From positions 1 to 35,504 of the forward strand of contig JAITER010000054.1 of the NCBI GenBank assembly GCA_031281945.1: a stretch of DNA of 35,504 nt. The letters are read 5' to 3'. Position 1 is the first letter of the stretch; each line of letters begins with the position of its first letter. Shown here one piece after another: positions 25,392 to 33,459 of this stretch. The notes beneath the pieces were generated by a model, which did no database searches, was not told the DNA's origin, and saw only the letters and a list, made by a program, of their open reading frames with translations. Source of the stretch: Spirochaetaceae bacterium. GTDB taxonomy: Bacteria; Spirochaetota; Spirochaetia; Treponematales; Breznakiellaceae. The position numbers and the translations under genes are program-made.

Positions 25392-25514
25392 ATAGGGTTG
25401 TTCAGAAACTTCAGTTTCTGAACAAAGACCGCCAAAAACAGCAAAACGCGAACATTTTGCTGTTTTTGACCCCGCAGGTTAGTGATGACCAGCCGGTTGT
25501 TGAACGAGTCCAAT
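25392..25514 (-). repeat. Dispersed repeat copy 6 (diverged)
   Basis: On the plus strand it runs from ATAGGGTTGTTCAGAAAC through a TTCAGAAAC/GTTTCTGAA hairpin, a second hairpin (CAAAAACAGCAAAA/TTTTGCTGTTTTTG) and CCCCGCAGGTTAGT, to GAACGAGTCCAAT. The ends and hairpin positions match the family, while the hairpin sequences differ with pairing kept. TATAAT stands directly at its left edge. Confidence 0.75.
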
Positions 25515-25741
25515 ATACAGCCGCCTGATTTTTTTGCCAAGACTCAGGGCTTTAATTAGCGTCTGTCCACAAAGCCGGCGCGCAAGCTGCGTTTGCGGTT
25601 TTGTAGACAGATCTTGCGCCGGTAACGCCGGTTTCTGTTTTGGAAATCTTTTATAAAAATCAGTTTTGTTTAATTTGAGCGGGCGGCCTTATCGCGTTTG
25701 GGCGCCCGCGATTTTCCGGCTTTAAAAGCCGCGCCGCAATA

Positions 25742-25755
25742 CCCCCCCCCCCCCC
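25742..25755. repeat. Poly-C tract (14 C)
   Basis: Fourteen consecutive C in the non-coding region 150 bp beyond the end of the flagellar rod gene. Confidence 0.9.
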
Positions 25756-25905
25756 GCAAGCTGTTAAGGGGAAGCGGGGTGAATTTACGCTTTGGGTGCA
25801 CCGCGGCCTATTTAAAAATCCGCCGGAAACTTCAAGCGCTGAAACAGCCTCCTTGCAAAACCGCAATAGCCTGTCAAAACCAGCCGGGTTTTGGAGCGGG
25901 CTCAA

Positions 25906-26754
25906 CTACCCCAGACGCGCCGTTTGGTTTATTAAAGTTCCCAGCATTTGGTCGCTGGACTGTATGGATTTTTGGTTGGCTTCGTAAGCGCGGTTAACTT
26001 CGATTAAGTGAACCATTTCCAAAACAGGGTCTACGTTGGAAGCTTCGATAAAACCCTGAACTACTCTGGGGCGGCGGTTGGCGTCCATTATTTGCGCTTC
26101 GCCGGAAATGTCGTTTGAGCGGTACAGGTTTATTCCCTGTTTTTCCAGGTAGCGGTCTAGTTCAAAATCAATAATTTTAAGGCTGTCCAGCAAAACGGTG
26201 TCGTCCCATGTGTTGCGTTCTCTGTCTACAAGCTGATCGGCGTCCGCGTATTCGGCGTTTATCCAGACGCCGCCCTGTTTATCCACCTGAAAATTGTTGG
26301 CTTTTACTTTAATGGGGCCGTTTTCGCCAAGCACAGGGTAGCCTTCTTTTGTTTCCAGGAACCCTTCTTTTCCAAGCACGAAAGAGCCGTCTCGCGTGTA
26401 ACGCTCGCCCTGCGGGGTCATTACGGCCAAAAAACCCTTGCCGTCCAGGGCTATATCAAAATCACTGCCAGTTTCCTTCATCGCCCCCTGCTGAAAATCC
26501 GTAAAAAGTTCGTTGAATTCAACTCCCATTCCAAGTTTTCCTATAACCGGCGCTTCATCCCCAGATCCAAAAGGGTGCCTGTAAAGGCCGTCGTCATTGG
26601 CTCTTCTAAGAAGCAACTCAGGAAACGCTTTATGAATTGTAACGTCTTTTTTGTAACCGGTTACGTCCGCATTGGCCAGGTTGTTGGAAGCCGCATCCAG
26701 GCGCCATTGTTGGGCCCTCATTCCGCTTGCTCCGGTGAAATATCCGCGTATCAT
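25906..26754 (-). CDS. Flagellar basal-body rod protein, FlgF/FlgG family
   Basis: A 282-residue protein of the flagellar rod/hook family. The N-terminal GMRAQQWRLDAASNNLANADVTGYK is the conserved rod-protein motif, DIALDGKGFLAV with YTRDGSF is the middle FlgG-like segment, and EASNVDPVLEMVHLIEVNRAYEANQK near the C-terminus is the conserved coiled terminus. It would build the rod of the periplasmic flagellum. The start at 26754 has GGAGG closely upstream; an ATG at 26766 would lack a ribosome-binding site. Treponemes usually carry two such genes in tandem (often named flgG-1/flgG-2 or flhO/flhP); only one is here, so which paralogue it is remains uncertain. Confidence 0.9.
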   Translation of the reverse strand: MIRGYFTGASGMRAQQWRLDAASNNLANADVTGYKKDVTIHKAFPELLLRRANDDGLYRHPFGSGDEAPVIGKLGMGVEFNELFTDFQQGAMKETGSDFDIALDGKGFLAVMTPQGERYTRDGSFVLGKEGFLETKEGYPVLGENGPIKVKANNFQVDKQGGVWINAEYADADQLVDRERNTWDDTVLLDSLKIIDFELDRYLEKQGINLYRSNDISGEAQIMDANRRPRVVQGFIEASNVDPVLEMVHLIEVNRAYEANQKSIQSSDQMLGTLINQTARLG

Positions 26755-26876
26755 ATATCCTCCCAAAAAACGTCCGGCGTATATGCGCCAAACATTCCTG
26801 TTTTAATTTCGGAATAAAAAAACGGCCTCTTTACAGGAGCTTTCGCACAGGAGCTTCCTCCGCTCTAAACGCTTTC

Positions 26877-26908
26877 AAAAAAAACGCGGATGGTTTTACC
26901 CATCCGCG
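26877..26908 (-). terminator. Intrinsic terminator of the hydrogenase operon
   Basis: CGCGGATGG (26885-26893) pairs with CCATCCGCG (26900-26908) around a 6-nt loop. On the minus strand the stem is followed by eight T, the form of a rho-independent terminator. It lies about 130 bp beyond the hndD stop. Confidence 0.85.
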
Positions 26909-26981
26909 CCGTTTATTCAAACTTTATTGATGAACAGAATTAAGCCGCGCCCACGCTTGCGCGGGCGAAGGGTTAATGCCG

Positions 26982-27024
26982 CGCAACTTGCCGCTAAAGC
27001 CGCCAGGCGGCGGGGCAAGTTGCG
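26982..27024 (-). repeat. Inverted repeat after hndD
   Basis: CGCAACTTGCC (26982-26992) and GGCAAGTTGCG (27014-27024) form an 11-bp stem about 13 bp after the hndD stop. It lacks a T tract and may be a first, weaker stop or an mRNA 3' stabiliser. Confidence 0.55.
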
Positions 27025-27036
27025 GGCTGGCGCCCT

Positions 27037-28800
27037 TTATTTTGTTTCGTGACCCGGGTAGTGAATATGCCAGTATTTGTGCTGGTTGTGATGATCTCCC
27101 ATCATATCCAGCCATTCTTTCATCACCGGATTTTTTTCGACGCTGTTCAACTGGTAAGCTTCGTCCGCAAGGTAAATGCCCTTTGCGCGGGCTTCTTTTA
27201 CTTCCCACGAAGCAGACGGTTGTCCGCCGCCTCCTATGCAACCGCCTGGGCAAGCCATCACTTCAACAAAATCAAAATGTTCGCCCGCTTTGATGCGGTT
27301 TATTATAGCATCCGCGTTTGCAAGCCCTGAAACAACGGCTATTTTTAGCGCGAAGTCTCCAATTTTGATTTCTGCGGTCTTGACGCCGTTTGTAAGGGCG
27401 CCCGCTTTTGCGTCTGGTTTTGGCAACCCGCGCACGCCGGATTCGGCTATGGCGCGGTAGTTTTCGGGTGTATCCTGCTTAAGCACAGAAAGCGCGTAAC
27501 GGAGCGCGGCTTCCATAACACCGCCTGATACGCCGAAAATTACTGCGGCGCCTGTTGTGGTTCCCCATTTTTCTTCAACATCTTCCGGTTTAATTGAGGC
27601 GTAATCAATCCCCGCGTCTTTTATCATGCGTATTATCTCTTGAGTTGTAAGCACGAATTCAACGTCTTGTTTGTTTTCGCTCTTAAAATCCGGCCTAAAG
27701 CTTTCAAACTTTTTAGCCGTGCAGGGCATAATCGCCCCCCGGACGTAATCTTTAAGGCCTTCTTTTTTGTAAGTTCCGGCGAAAATTTGCATGGGCGACT
27801 TTGTTGTAGACACATTTGGCATTATTTCTGGATGATGCTTTTCTACAAACATTACCCAGGCCGGGCAACAGGAGGTGAAAAGCGGCCATTCATGTTTGGT
27901 TTTTAGCCGTTCCAAAAGTTCTGCGGCTTCCTGAATGATGGTCATGTCCGCAGCTACGTTGGTGTCGTAAATTTCGGAGAAACCTATGCGCCGCAGGGCC
28001 GCGACGAGCCGGCCAAAGGTGTTTTGCTCAGGCGGTATGCCAAAAGCGTTTCCTACGCCTACGCGCACGGCAGGCGCTATTTGCACCGAGACTTTTTTGG
28101 TTTTATCGGCGAGCAGTTTCCACACGGTTTCGGTGTTGTCTTTTACCATCAGAGCGCCTGTCGGACATACCGCCGCGCATTGGCCGCAACCTACGCAAAC
28201 TGATTTCCCGATTTCCTTGCCGCCAACGCACGAAACTTCCATTTCGGCGCCCCTGTGCGCGAAATCAATAGCCCCTACGTGCTGAATTTCGTTGCACATA
28301 CGAATGCAACAGCCGCACTGTATACATTTGGCGGCGTCTTTTGTGATACACACCGAAGATTCATCCAGGCGCGGGGTTGGGTTGTGTTGCGGGTAACGCA
28401 CATTTGTAATGTTGTAGCGCACCGCGAATTCCTGCAATTTGCAATTGACGCTGTTTTGACAAGTGGTGCAGTCGCGGCAATGGTTTGCCAGAAGCAGTTC
28501 CAGGATGTTTTTCCGGTACGATCTTAGCTTTGGAGTGTTGGTGAGTATTTCCATGCCTGGTTTGGGTAATAAGGAACAGGATGAATCTAAAGAGGTGCGC
28601 CCTGTGGGAAGGCCTGTTTTACGGTCTTTGTCTACGATTTCCACCAGGCACATACGGCAGGCGCCGTAAATAGACAGTTCCGGCGTATAGCAGAAAGCTG
28701 GTATTTGTATTCCGGCTTTTTTTGCGTGTTCCAGTACGTTAAGACCTTTTTCCATTTCAACGGAAACCCCGTCAATTGTTATGTATTGTTTGTCCGGCAT
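27037..28800 (-). CDS. hndD: [FeFe] hydrogenase catalytic subunit (HndD/HydA-like)
   Basis: A 587-residue hydrogenase that makes or consumes H2. From the N-terminus: a [2Fe-2S] domain (C37, C48, C51, C75), a His-ligated cluster motif HCRDCTTCQNSVNC (from 107), two [4Fe-4S] ferredoxin sites (CIQCGCCIRMC and CVGCGQCAAVC), and the H-cluster domain. All three H-cluster signatures are intact: TSCCPAW (309-315), MPCTAKKFE (358-366) and MACPGGCIGGGGQP (515-528). The start at 28800 has AGGAGG 6 bp upstream within the hndC end; an upstream ATG adds six residues. With HndA and HndC it would form a soluble trimeric NAD(P)-linked, possibly electron-bifurcating hydrogenase. Maturases HydEFG are not in the window. 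Confidence 0.95.
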   Translation of the reverse strand: MPDKQYITIDGVSVEMEKGLNVLEHAKKAGIQIPAFCYTPELSIYGACRMCLVEIVDKDRKTGLPTGRTSLDSSCSLLPKPGMEILTNTPKLRSYRKNILELLLANHCRDCTTCQNSVNCKLQEFAVRYNITNVRYPQHNPTPRLDESSVCITKDAAKCIQCGCCIRMCNEIQHVGAIDFAHRGAEMEVSCVGGKEIGKSVCVGCGQCAAVCPTGALMVKDNTETVWKLLADKTKKVSVQIAPAVRVGVGNAFGIPPEQNTFGRLVAALRRIGFSEIYDTNVAADMTIIQEAAELLERLKTKHEWPLFTSCCPAWVMFVEKHHPEIMPNVSTTKSPMQIFAGTYKKEGLKDYVRGAIMPCTAKKFESFRPDFKSENKQDVEFVLTTQEIIRMIKDAGIDYASIKPEDVEEKWGTTTGAAVIFGVSGGVMEAALRYALSVLKQDTPENYRAIAESGVRGLPKPDAKAGALTNGVKTAEIKIGDFALKIAVVSGLANADAIINRIKAGEHFDFVEVMACPGGCIGGGGQPSASWEVKEARAKGIYLADEAYQLNSVEKNPVMKEWLDMMGDHHNQHKYWHIHYPGHETK

Positions 28801-28801
28801 A

Positions 28802-30706
28802 TTATTCCTCCTCTTCAACGGCGTTGAACTTGCATTTTTCTAGGCAATGCATACATTTTATGCATTTTGCTCCGTCTAAAACATAATACGGCCTTTTTTT
28901 GCCTTCCAGCGTCTCGCTTTGCTGGGTAATGGCCCCGACCGGGCAACCCTTTGCGCAAGCTCCGCAACCAGAGCAGTTTTCCGGCGAGATGGTTAGTTTT
29001 TTTAATTTTTTACACTCTTTCGCCGTGCAAGTTTTTTTGTAAATATGGTCCTCGTACTCGTTTCGGAAGCGTTTTAACGTGCTTATAACAGGGTTTGGAG
29101 CCGTTTTTCCAAGCCCGCACAAAGAAGCTTTGGAAATGGCGTTGGATAGCTCTTCCAAAGTTTCAATATCGCCTTCTTTTCCCTCTCCCGCGACTATGCG
29201 TTCAAGGATTTCCAGCATACGCAACGTACCTTCCCGGCAGGGAACGCATTTTCCGCAAGATTCGCGTTTTGTAAAATCCATAAAAAAACGCGCTATTTCT
29301 ATCATACAGTTGGCGTCGTCCATTACGACAAGGCCGCCGGAACCTATGATTGCGCCGGCTTTAGGCACAGAATCAAAGTCAAGCGGCATATCAAGATCCG
29401 CTTCCGTAAGACAGCCTCCCGAAGGCCCGCCTATCTGCACGGCTTTAAATGCCCGCCCGTCTTTTATACCCCCGCCTATGTCGTAAATTATGTCGCGCAA
29501 TTTTGTTCCCATAGGCACTTCTATAAGGCCGGTGTTGGCGATTTTGCCGGTAAGGGCGAATGTTTTTGTTCCGGGACTGGTTTCCGAGCCTATAGCCTTG
29601 TACCATTTGGCCCCTCTGTTAATTATAAGCGGCACATTCGCGTATGTTTCTACGTTGTTTAATACGGTTGGTTTTTCGTACAACCCGCGCTCTGTTGAAC
29701 GGTAGCGTTTTACCCTGGGCATACCGCGCCGGCCTTCTATTGAGCCCATAAGGGCGGAGCCTTCGCCGCAAACAAAGGCGCCCGCGCCCCTGTATATTGT
29801 AAGGTGAAAGTTGAAATCGGAGCCCAAAATGTGGTCGCCTAAAAGCCCGTATTCTTCGGCCTGTTCTATCGCTATGCGCAGACGGGAAACCGCGTTTGGG
29901 TACTCGGCGCGAACGTAAATATAGCCTTGCTCCGCGCCTATGGCCTTTGCCGCGATAAGCATACCTTCAATCATTTGATGCGGGAGGCCTTCCATTACGG
30001 ACTGATCCATAAAAGCGCCGGGGTCGCCTTCATCGCCGTTGCAGACCACGTATTTTGGCGAGCCTTGCGCTTTAAGCGTGTCCGCCCATTTGCGTCCAGC
30101 CGGGAATCCGGCGCCGCCTCTTCCCCTAAGGTTGGATTCGGTTATTTCGGCGCAAACATCTTCGCAACTCATGTCGAACAAAACTTTCTCGAAAGCGGTG
30201 TACCCGCCGGCGGCGAGATATTCTTTAATTGATTCCGCGTTAATTTTGCCGCAGTTTTCCAGGACTATGCGGGTTTGTTTTTTGTAAAAAGGTATATCGT
30301 CGCGTTTAAGGATTGGTTTTCCATCCTCCGTTTTGTAGGCGAGTCTTTCTACAGGTTTGCCGTTTTTTATCGTTAGCTCTACTATGTCTTCAACGTCTTC
30401 AACGGTAACTTTTGTGTAAAGCCAGCCGGCCGGTTCTACGGAAACCAGTACGCTTTGACTGCAAAAGCCTGGACAGCCTCCTTTTTTAAGGCCCGCGCTG
30501 TGGCCGGGCTCTTCTTTTAATTCTACGGAGCATGGAATATTTTTTGATTTAACCGTTTCTAAAAGTTTTTCGTAAACTTTAAGCGAACCGGAAGCTATGC
30601 AACCGTTGCCCGCGCAAACGAAAACTTTTATTTTTTCGGCGTCAAAACTTTTTTTGTATGCCTCACGCACCTTTATTAAAGAGTCCCTGTTTGTTAATTT
30701 TGACAT
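28802..30706 (-). CDS. hndC: NAD(P)H-linked hydrogenase flavoprotein subunit (NuoF-like, HndC/HydB)
   Basis: A 634-residue subunit that exchanges electrons between NAD(P)H and the hydrogenase. An N-terminal thioredoxin-like [2Fe-2S] domain (CAGNGC, GGCPGFC) is followed by a NuoF core with the FMN/NAD-binding GRGGAGFPAGRKWA and CNGDEGDPGAFMD, an SLBB segment, and the [4Fe-4S] motif ESCGKCVPCREG. The C-terminus adds a two-cluster ferredoxin domain (CSGCGACAKGCP, CIKCMHCLEKC). This order matches HydB/HndC of bifurcating-type enzymes. It lies 12 bp after hndA and 1 bp before hndD. Confidence 0.95.
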   Translation of the reverse strand: MSKLTNRDSLIKVREAYKKSFDAEKIKVFVCAGNGCIASGSLKVYEKLLETVKSKNIPCSVELKEEPGHSAGLKKGGCPGFCSQSVLVSVEPAGWLYTKVTVEDVEDIVELTIKNGKPVERLAYKTEDGKPILKRDDIPFYKKQTRIVLENCGKINAESIKEYLAAGGYTAFEKVLFDMSCEDVCAEITESNLRGRGGAGFPAGRKWADTLKAQGSPKYVVCNGDEGDPGAFMDQSVMEGLPHQMIEGMLIAAKAIGAEQGYIYVRAEYPNAVSRLRIAIEQAEEYGLLGDHILGSDFNFHLTIYRGAGAFVCGEGSALMGSIEGRRGMPRVKRYRSTERGLYEKPTVLNNVETYANVPLIINRGAKWYKAIGSETSPGTKTFALTGKIANTGLIEVPMGTKLRDIIYDIGGGIKDGRAFKAVQIGGPSGGCLTEADLDMPLDFDSVPKAGAIIGSGGLVVMDDANCMIEIARFFMDFTKRESCGKCVPCREGTLRMLEILERIVAGEGKEGDIETLEELSNAISKASLCGLGKTAPNPVISTLKRFRNEYEDHIYKKTCTAKECKKLKKLTISPENCSGCGACAKGCPVGAITQQSETLEGKKRPYYVLDGAKCIKCMHCLEKCKFNAVEEEE

Positions 30707-30718
30707 TTTTTCACCCCT

Positions 30719-31210
30719 TTAACCTATTTTTTTAAGGTCTTCTAAAATACCGGAAATTTGTTCCGGCTTTACGTTTGCGTACACTTTGTCTGGAACAGCT
30801 CCGCTAACCATAAACGCCGGGGCCAAAGAACAGGCGCCAAGACAGGCGACCGTTTGAACTGTAAAAGTTAAGTCGTCTGTGGTGATTTTTTTACTGCTAA
30901 GTCCAAGCTGTTTTCTGAATTCTTCTAAGTTAGGAAGAGATTTGCGGACATGGCAAGCGGTGCCGTCGCACACTTTGATGATAAACTTACCCTTTGGGGT
31001 AAGCGAAAAGTTTTCGTAAAAAGTCGCCACGCCGTAAACGCGAGCTTCGCTTACTCCAAGTTTTTTCGCCACATAAGGGAAAGTTTCCGGCGGCAGGTAA
31101 TTGTATTTTTCCTGAACGCCTTGCAGTATGGGGATGATAGCTCCGGGTTTGTTCCCCCACACGCGTATTACATCCTCCACAACATCCGGATTAAACGCCG
31201 ATACACTCAA
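30719..31210 (-). CDS. hndA: Hydrogenase [2Fe-2S] subunit (NuoE-like, HndA/HydC)
   Basis: A 163-residue NuoE-type subunit. The thioredoxin-like [2Fe-2S] site is formed by CDGTAC (about 81-86) and CLGAC (about 122-126), preceded by the helical region GAIIPILQGVQEKYNYLP. The start codon is TTG at 31210, supported by GGAGG 5 bp upstream and the lack of an earlier ATG. It is the first gene of hndA-hndC-hndD; the separate small hndB of Desulfovibrio is absent here, as its domain is fused to HndC. Confidence 0.93.
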   Translation of the reverse strand: MSVSAFNPDVVEDVIRVWGNKPGAIIPILQGVQEKYNYLPPETFPYVAKKLGVSEARVYGVATFYENFSLTPKGKFIIKVCDGTACHVRKSLPNLEEFRKQLGLSSKKITTDDLTFTVQTVACLGACSLAPAFMVSGAVPDKVYANVKPEQISGILEDLKKIG

Positions 31211-31320
31211 GATTGCCTCCTTGAATTACACGCCCCGATCGGGGCGCGGTTAAAACCGTTAAATTGATTTTTAACGGCTGTTTGTGATTTTTATAAAACT
31301 TCGATTTTACAAAAATCACC
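31211..31320 (-). promoter_or_regulatory. Structured leader of the hydrogenase operon
   Basis: The roughly 110-nt leader between the predicted transcription start and hndA can form three hairpins. GTGATTTTT/AAAAATCAC is extended by TAAAA/TTTTA (31284-31319). CCGTTAAA/TTTAACGG is near 31256-31277. CGCCCCGATCGGGGCG near 31231-31246 is a perfect 16-bp palindrome. Such dense pairing may reflect a regulatory leader or operator, but no known riboswitch was recognised. Confidence 0.4.
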
Positions 31321-31326
31321 TATATG

Positions 31327-31356
31327 ATTCTAAAAGCGTTTTTTGTTAATTGTCAA
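31327..31356 (-). promoter_or_regulatory. Promoter of the hnd operon
   Basis: On the minus strand a consensus TTGACA (31356-31351), an 18-bp spacer and TAGAAT (31332-31327) form a strong sigma70-type promoter. It predicts a leader of about 110 nt before the TTG start of hndA. Confidence 0.7.
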
Positions 31357-31372
31357 GAAAATTATACATTCA

Positions 31373-31394
31373 TAGAAAATCTATAGGTTTTCTA
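31373..31394. promoter_or_regulatory. Imperfect palindrome upstream of the hnd promoter
   Basis: A 22-bp dyad with half-sites TAGAAAATC and GGTTTTCTA around CTAT/ATAG has one mismatched pair. It lies 17 bp upstream of the hnd -35 box and about 155 bp upstream of the groES -35. Its form suits binding of a dimeric regulator, which cannot be named. Confidence 0.4.
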
Positions 31395-31548
31395 GGGATT
31401 TAATTAAAAGCGGTTTTCATTTTGGGCTTGTTTTTTGCCGCCAAACGGCTTTCCAATAGATTGGAGCGGAATGAGTTTGTGTATTTCATTTCAACAAAAC
31501 GGGCGGTAAAGCCGTCAAATTTAACGTCTTCAAAAAGGCTAATCGCAG

Positions 31549-31577
31549 TTGACATAAAAACGCCGTTTTCTTATATT
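31549..31577 (+). promoter_or_regulatory. Promoter of groES
   Basis: TTGACA (31549-31554), a 17-bp spacer and TATATT (31572-31577) form a near-consensus sigma70 promoter 36 bp upstream of the groES start. No CIRCE-type inverted repeat is seen beside it. Confidence 0.75.
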
Positions 31578-31613
31578 TTTGGCACAAATTAAAAACAAAT
31601 CTGGAGGATTTTT

Positions 31614-31886
31614 ATGACAATCAAACCATTATCTGATCGTGTTTTGGTAAAAATTGAACAAGCCGAAACGAAAAGTGCGGGCGGCATCATCATTCCCGAC
31701 ACCGCCCAAGAGAAAACACAAACGGGGACTGTTTGCGCGGTAGGCCCCGGAACAGAAAAAGAAAAAATTACTGTTTCTGCGGGTCAAAAGGTTATGTACG
31801 ACAAATACGCCGGCGCCCAAGTAAAGATTGATGGAGTTGAGCATCTAATTCTTAAAATGGCGGACATAGTCGCGGTTATTGAGTAG
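31614..31886 (+). CDS. groES: Co-chaperonin GroES
   Basis: A 90-residue co-chaperonin that caps GroEL during protein folding. It has the start [11 protein letters not shown], the mobile-loop region [16 protein letters not shown] and the end [17 protein letters not shown] is 7 bp upstream of the ATG. groEL does not follow, and the gene appears to be a single transcription unit with its own promoter and a possible hairpin terminator. Confidence 0.97.
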   Translation: MTIKPLSDRVLVKIEQAETKSAGGIIIPDTAQEKTQTGTVCAVGPGTEKEKITVSAGQKVMYDKYAGAQVKIDGVEHLILKMADIVAVIE

Positions 31887-31900
31887 CCGGGAAGTATGCG

Positions 31901-31927
31901 GAAATAATATGCGAAGCATTTTATTTC
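31901..31927 (+). terminator. Possible groES terminator hairpin
   Basis: GAAATAATATGC and GCATTTTATTTC form a 12-bp stem with one mismatch and a 3-nt loop, 14 bp after the groES stop. It is AT-rich and has no following T tract, so termination is uncertain. Confidence 0.4.
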
Positions 31928-32088
31928 TGTGCAGGGCCAGCCGCCGGGCGGGGGGTTGTTTTTCAACGGCCTCTCGCCGCGCTATAAATAAACGTGCGCC
32001 GTTGTGTATATGCGGATTAATCACGCGATTTTAACGTTTTGTTTTTATCACCGTTTAACTTTTTAATATTCTAAAAATCAAAAAAATA

Positions 32089-33318
32089 ATGAAGCAAAAA
32101 ATTTTTAAAGCTATCGAAGAAAGCCGCGCTCTTGTTGTGGAACTGGAAACTGAACTTACAGCCCGCCGCGCCGTTTCTCCTGAGGCGGGAGGGGAAGGCG
32201 AGCTTGAAAAAGCGGATTTTCTTTTTAATTGGTTGCGGAACGCTGGATTTAGCGTTCTGGAGCGGCACGACGCCCCCGACCCGCGAGCAAAAGGCGGCGT
32301 AAGGCCGAACCTTATAGCCACGCTTGAGGGCGAAAACAGGGATGCGCCCCGCCTTTGGATTATGAGCCACCTTGATGTAGTGCCGCCTGGGGACGCATCT
32401 TTGTGGAAGTCGGATCCATGGACGGCGGTTTGCAAAGACGGGCGCGTTATAGGGCGCGGTGTGGAGGATAACCAACACGGCCTTTGCGCTTCCCTGGCGG
32501 CGGCTAACGCTCTTTTAACCCTTGGAATACAGCCCTATAGGACGATAAAACTGCTTTTTGTCGCGGATGAGGAATGCGGCAGTTTGTATGGCGTGGACTG
32601 GCTTTTAAAAAACCGCAATCTTTTTTTAACAAGTGATTTTGCTTTAGTTCCCGATTCTGGCTCCAGCGACGGGCTTTCCATAGAGATTGCGGAAAAAAAT
32701 ATGCTTTGGTTGAGGGTGAACACGAAAGGCGTCCAGGCGCATGGGTCTACGCCGCACCTTGGGCGCAACGCTCATTTAGCGGCCTGCGACCTTGCGCTGG
32801 CTTTGCATTACGGCCTTTGCGAAAAATTTAACCGCAAAGACCCGCTTTTTAATCCGCCCGCATCCACATTTGAAATAACAAAAAAAGAGGCCAATATTCC
32901 AAACATTAACACAATTCCGGCTGAAGACGTTTTTTACATGGATATGCGTATTCTGCCCTGCTACAAAAACAGAGAAGTTTTTGCGGAAATAGACCGGATA
33001 AAAAGCCGCATTCAGGAAAAGCACGGCGTAAGCATAGAATATTCAGTTATGCAAGAAGGCGAATCCATGCCTACGGACGCAAAGTCTCCTTTTGTAAAGG
33101 CTCTTTCCGGCAGAATAGAGGGCTTATACGGCGGGCCGGCCCGTATTGTAGGTATAGGCGGAGGAACCGCCGCCGCTTTTTTGCGCAACGCAGGCGTAGA
33201 CTCCGCGGTTTGGTGCCGCATCAACGAAACCGCCCATCAACCAAATGAATACACCGTAATAGACGACATTATAGGGGACGCAAAAATTATGGCTTCCCTC
33301 ATGATTGACGAATATTAA
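32089..33318 (+). CDS. M20-family metallopeptidase/deacylase
   Basis: A 409-residue zinc-dependent hydrolase of the M20 family (ArgE/DapE/CPG2 type). Metal and catalytic motifs are MSHLDVVPPGD (about 91-101), GRGVEDNQHG, ADEECGS with the catalytic Glu, a VPDSGSSDG region, and a final metal His in NETAHQPNEY near the C-terminus. The dimerisation domain lies between about 195 and 305. Members cleave amide bonds of dipeptides or N-acylated amino acids; the substrate cannot be decided from the sequence. No good Shine-Dalgarno is visible before the ATG. The gene appears to be monocistronic and converges on the flaA pair. Confidence 0.88.
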   Translation: MKQKIFKAIEESRALVVELETELTARRAVSPEAGGEGELEKADFLFNWLRNAGFSVLERHDAPDPRAKGGVRPNLIATLEGENRDAPRLWIMSHLDVVPPGDASLWKSDPWTAVCKDGRVIGRGVEDNQHGLCASLAAANALLTLGIQPYRTIKLLFVADEECGSLYGVDWLLKNRNLFLTSDFALVPDSGSSDGLSIEIAEKNMLWLRVNTKGVQAHGSTPHLGRNAHLAACDLALALHYGLCEKFNRKDPLFNPPASTFEITKKEANIPNINTIPAEDVFYMDMRILPCYKNREVFAEIDRIKSRIQEKHGVSIEYSVMQEGESMPTDAKSPFVKALSGRIEGLYGGPARIVGIGGGTAAAFLRNAGVDSAVWCRINETAHQPNEYTVIDDIIGDAKIMASLMIDEY

Positions 33319-33366
33319 ATACTGTTTAGCATAAACAACTTGCCTAAAGCGAGAAAAAGGCGGTAA

Positions 33367-33401
33367 AAAAAAACCCGGTCGTTTAAGCGCCGGGTTTTTT
33401 T
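33367..33401. terminator. Bidirectional terminator between M20 peptidase and flaA genes
   Basis: AAAAAAACCCGG and CCGGGTTTTTTT form a strong stem around an 11-nt loop, with T tracts on both strands. It sits 48 bp after the peptidase stop and 59 bp beyond the last flaA-type stop, so it can end both transcripts. Confidence 0.9.
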
Positions 33402-33459
33402 ATCGCCTTTTTATTTTCCTCAACTTAGCGTTGGGTAATCAAGCGGAAAACTCCAAAGA

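Larger units (their letters stand above)
25179..25905. other. Intergenic region upstream of the ABC importer
   Basis: About 730 bp without a credible gene. It holds dispersed repeat copy 6, an imperfect inverted repeat (near 25562-25618, TCTGTCCACAAA against TTTTGTAGACAGA) and a 14-C tract at 25742-25755. No clear promoter for the importer was identified. Confidence 0.5.

Noticed and set aside
31340-31360. Rex-type redox operator (TTGTTAA...) at the hnd promoter
   Set aside because: Only one half-site resembles the consensus; the second half (TCAAGAA) is a poor match, and the bases are explained by the -35 box.
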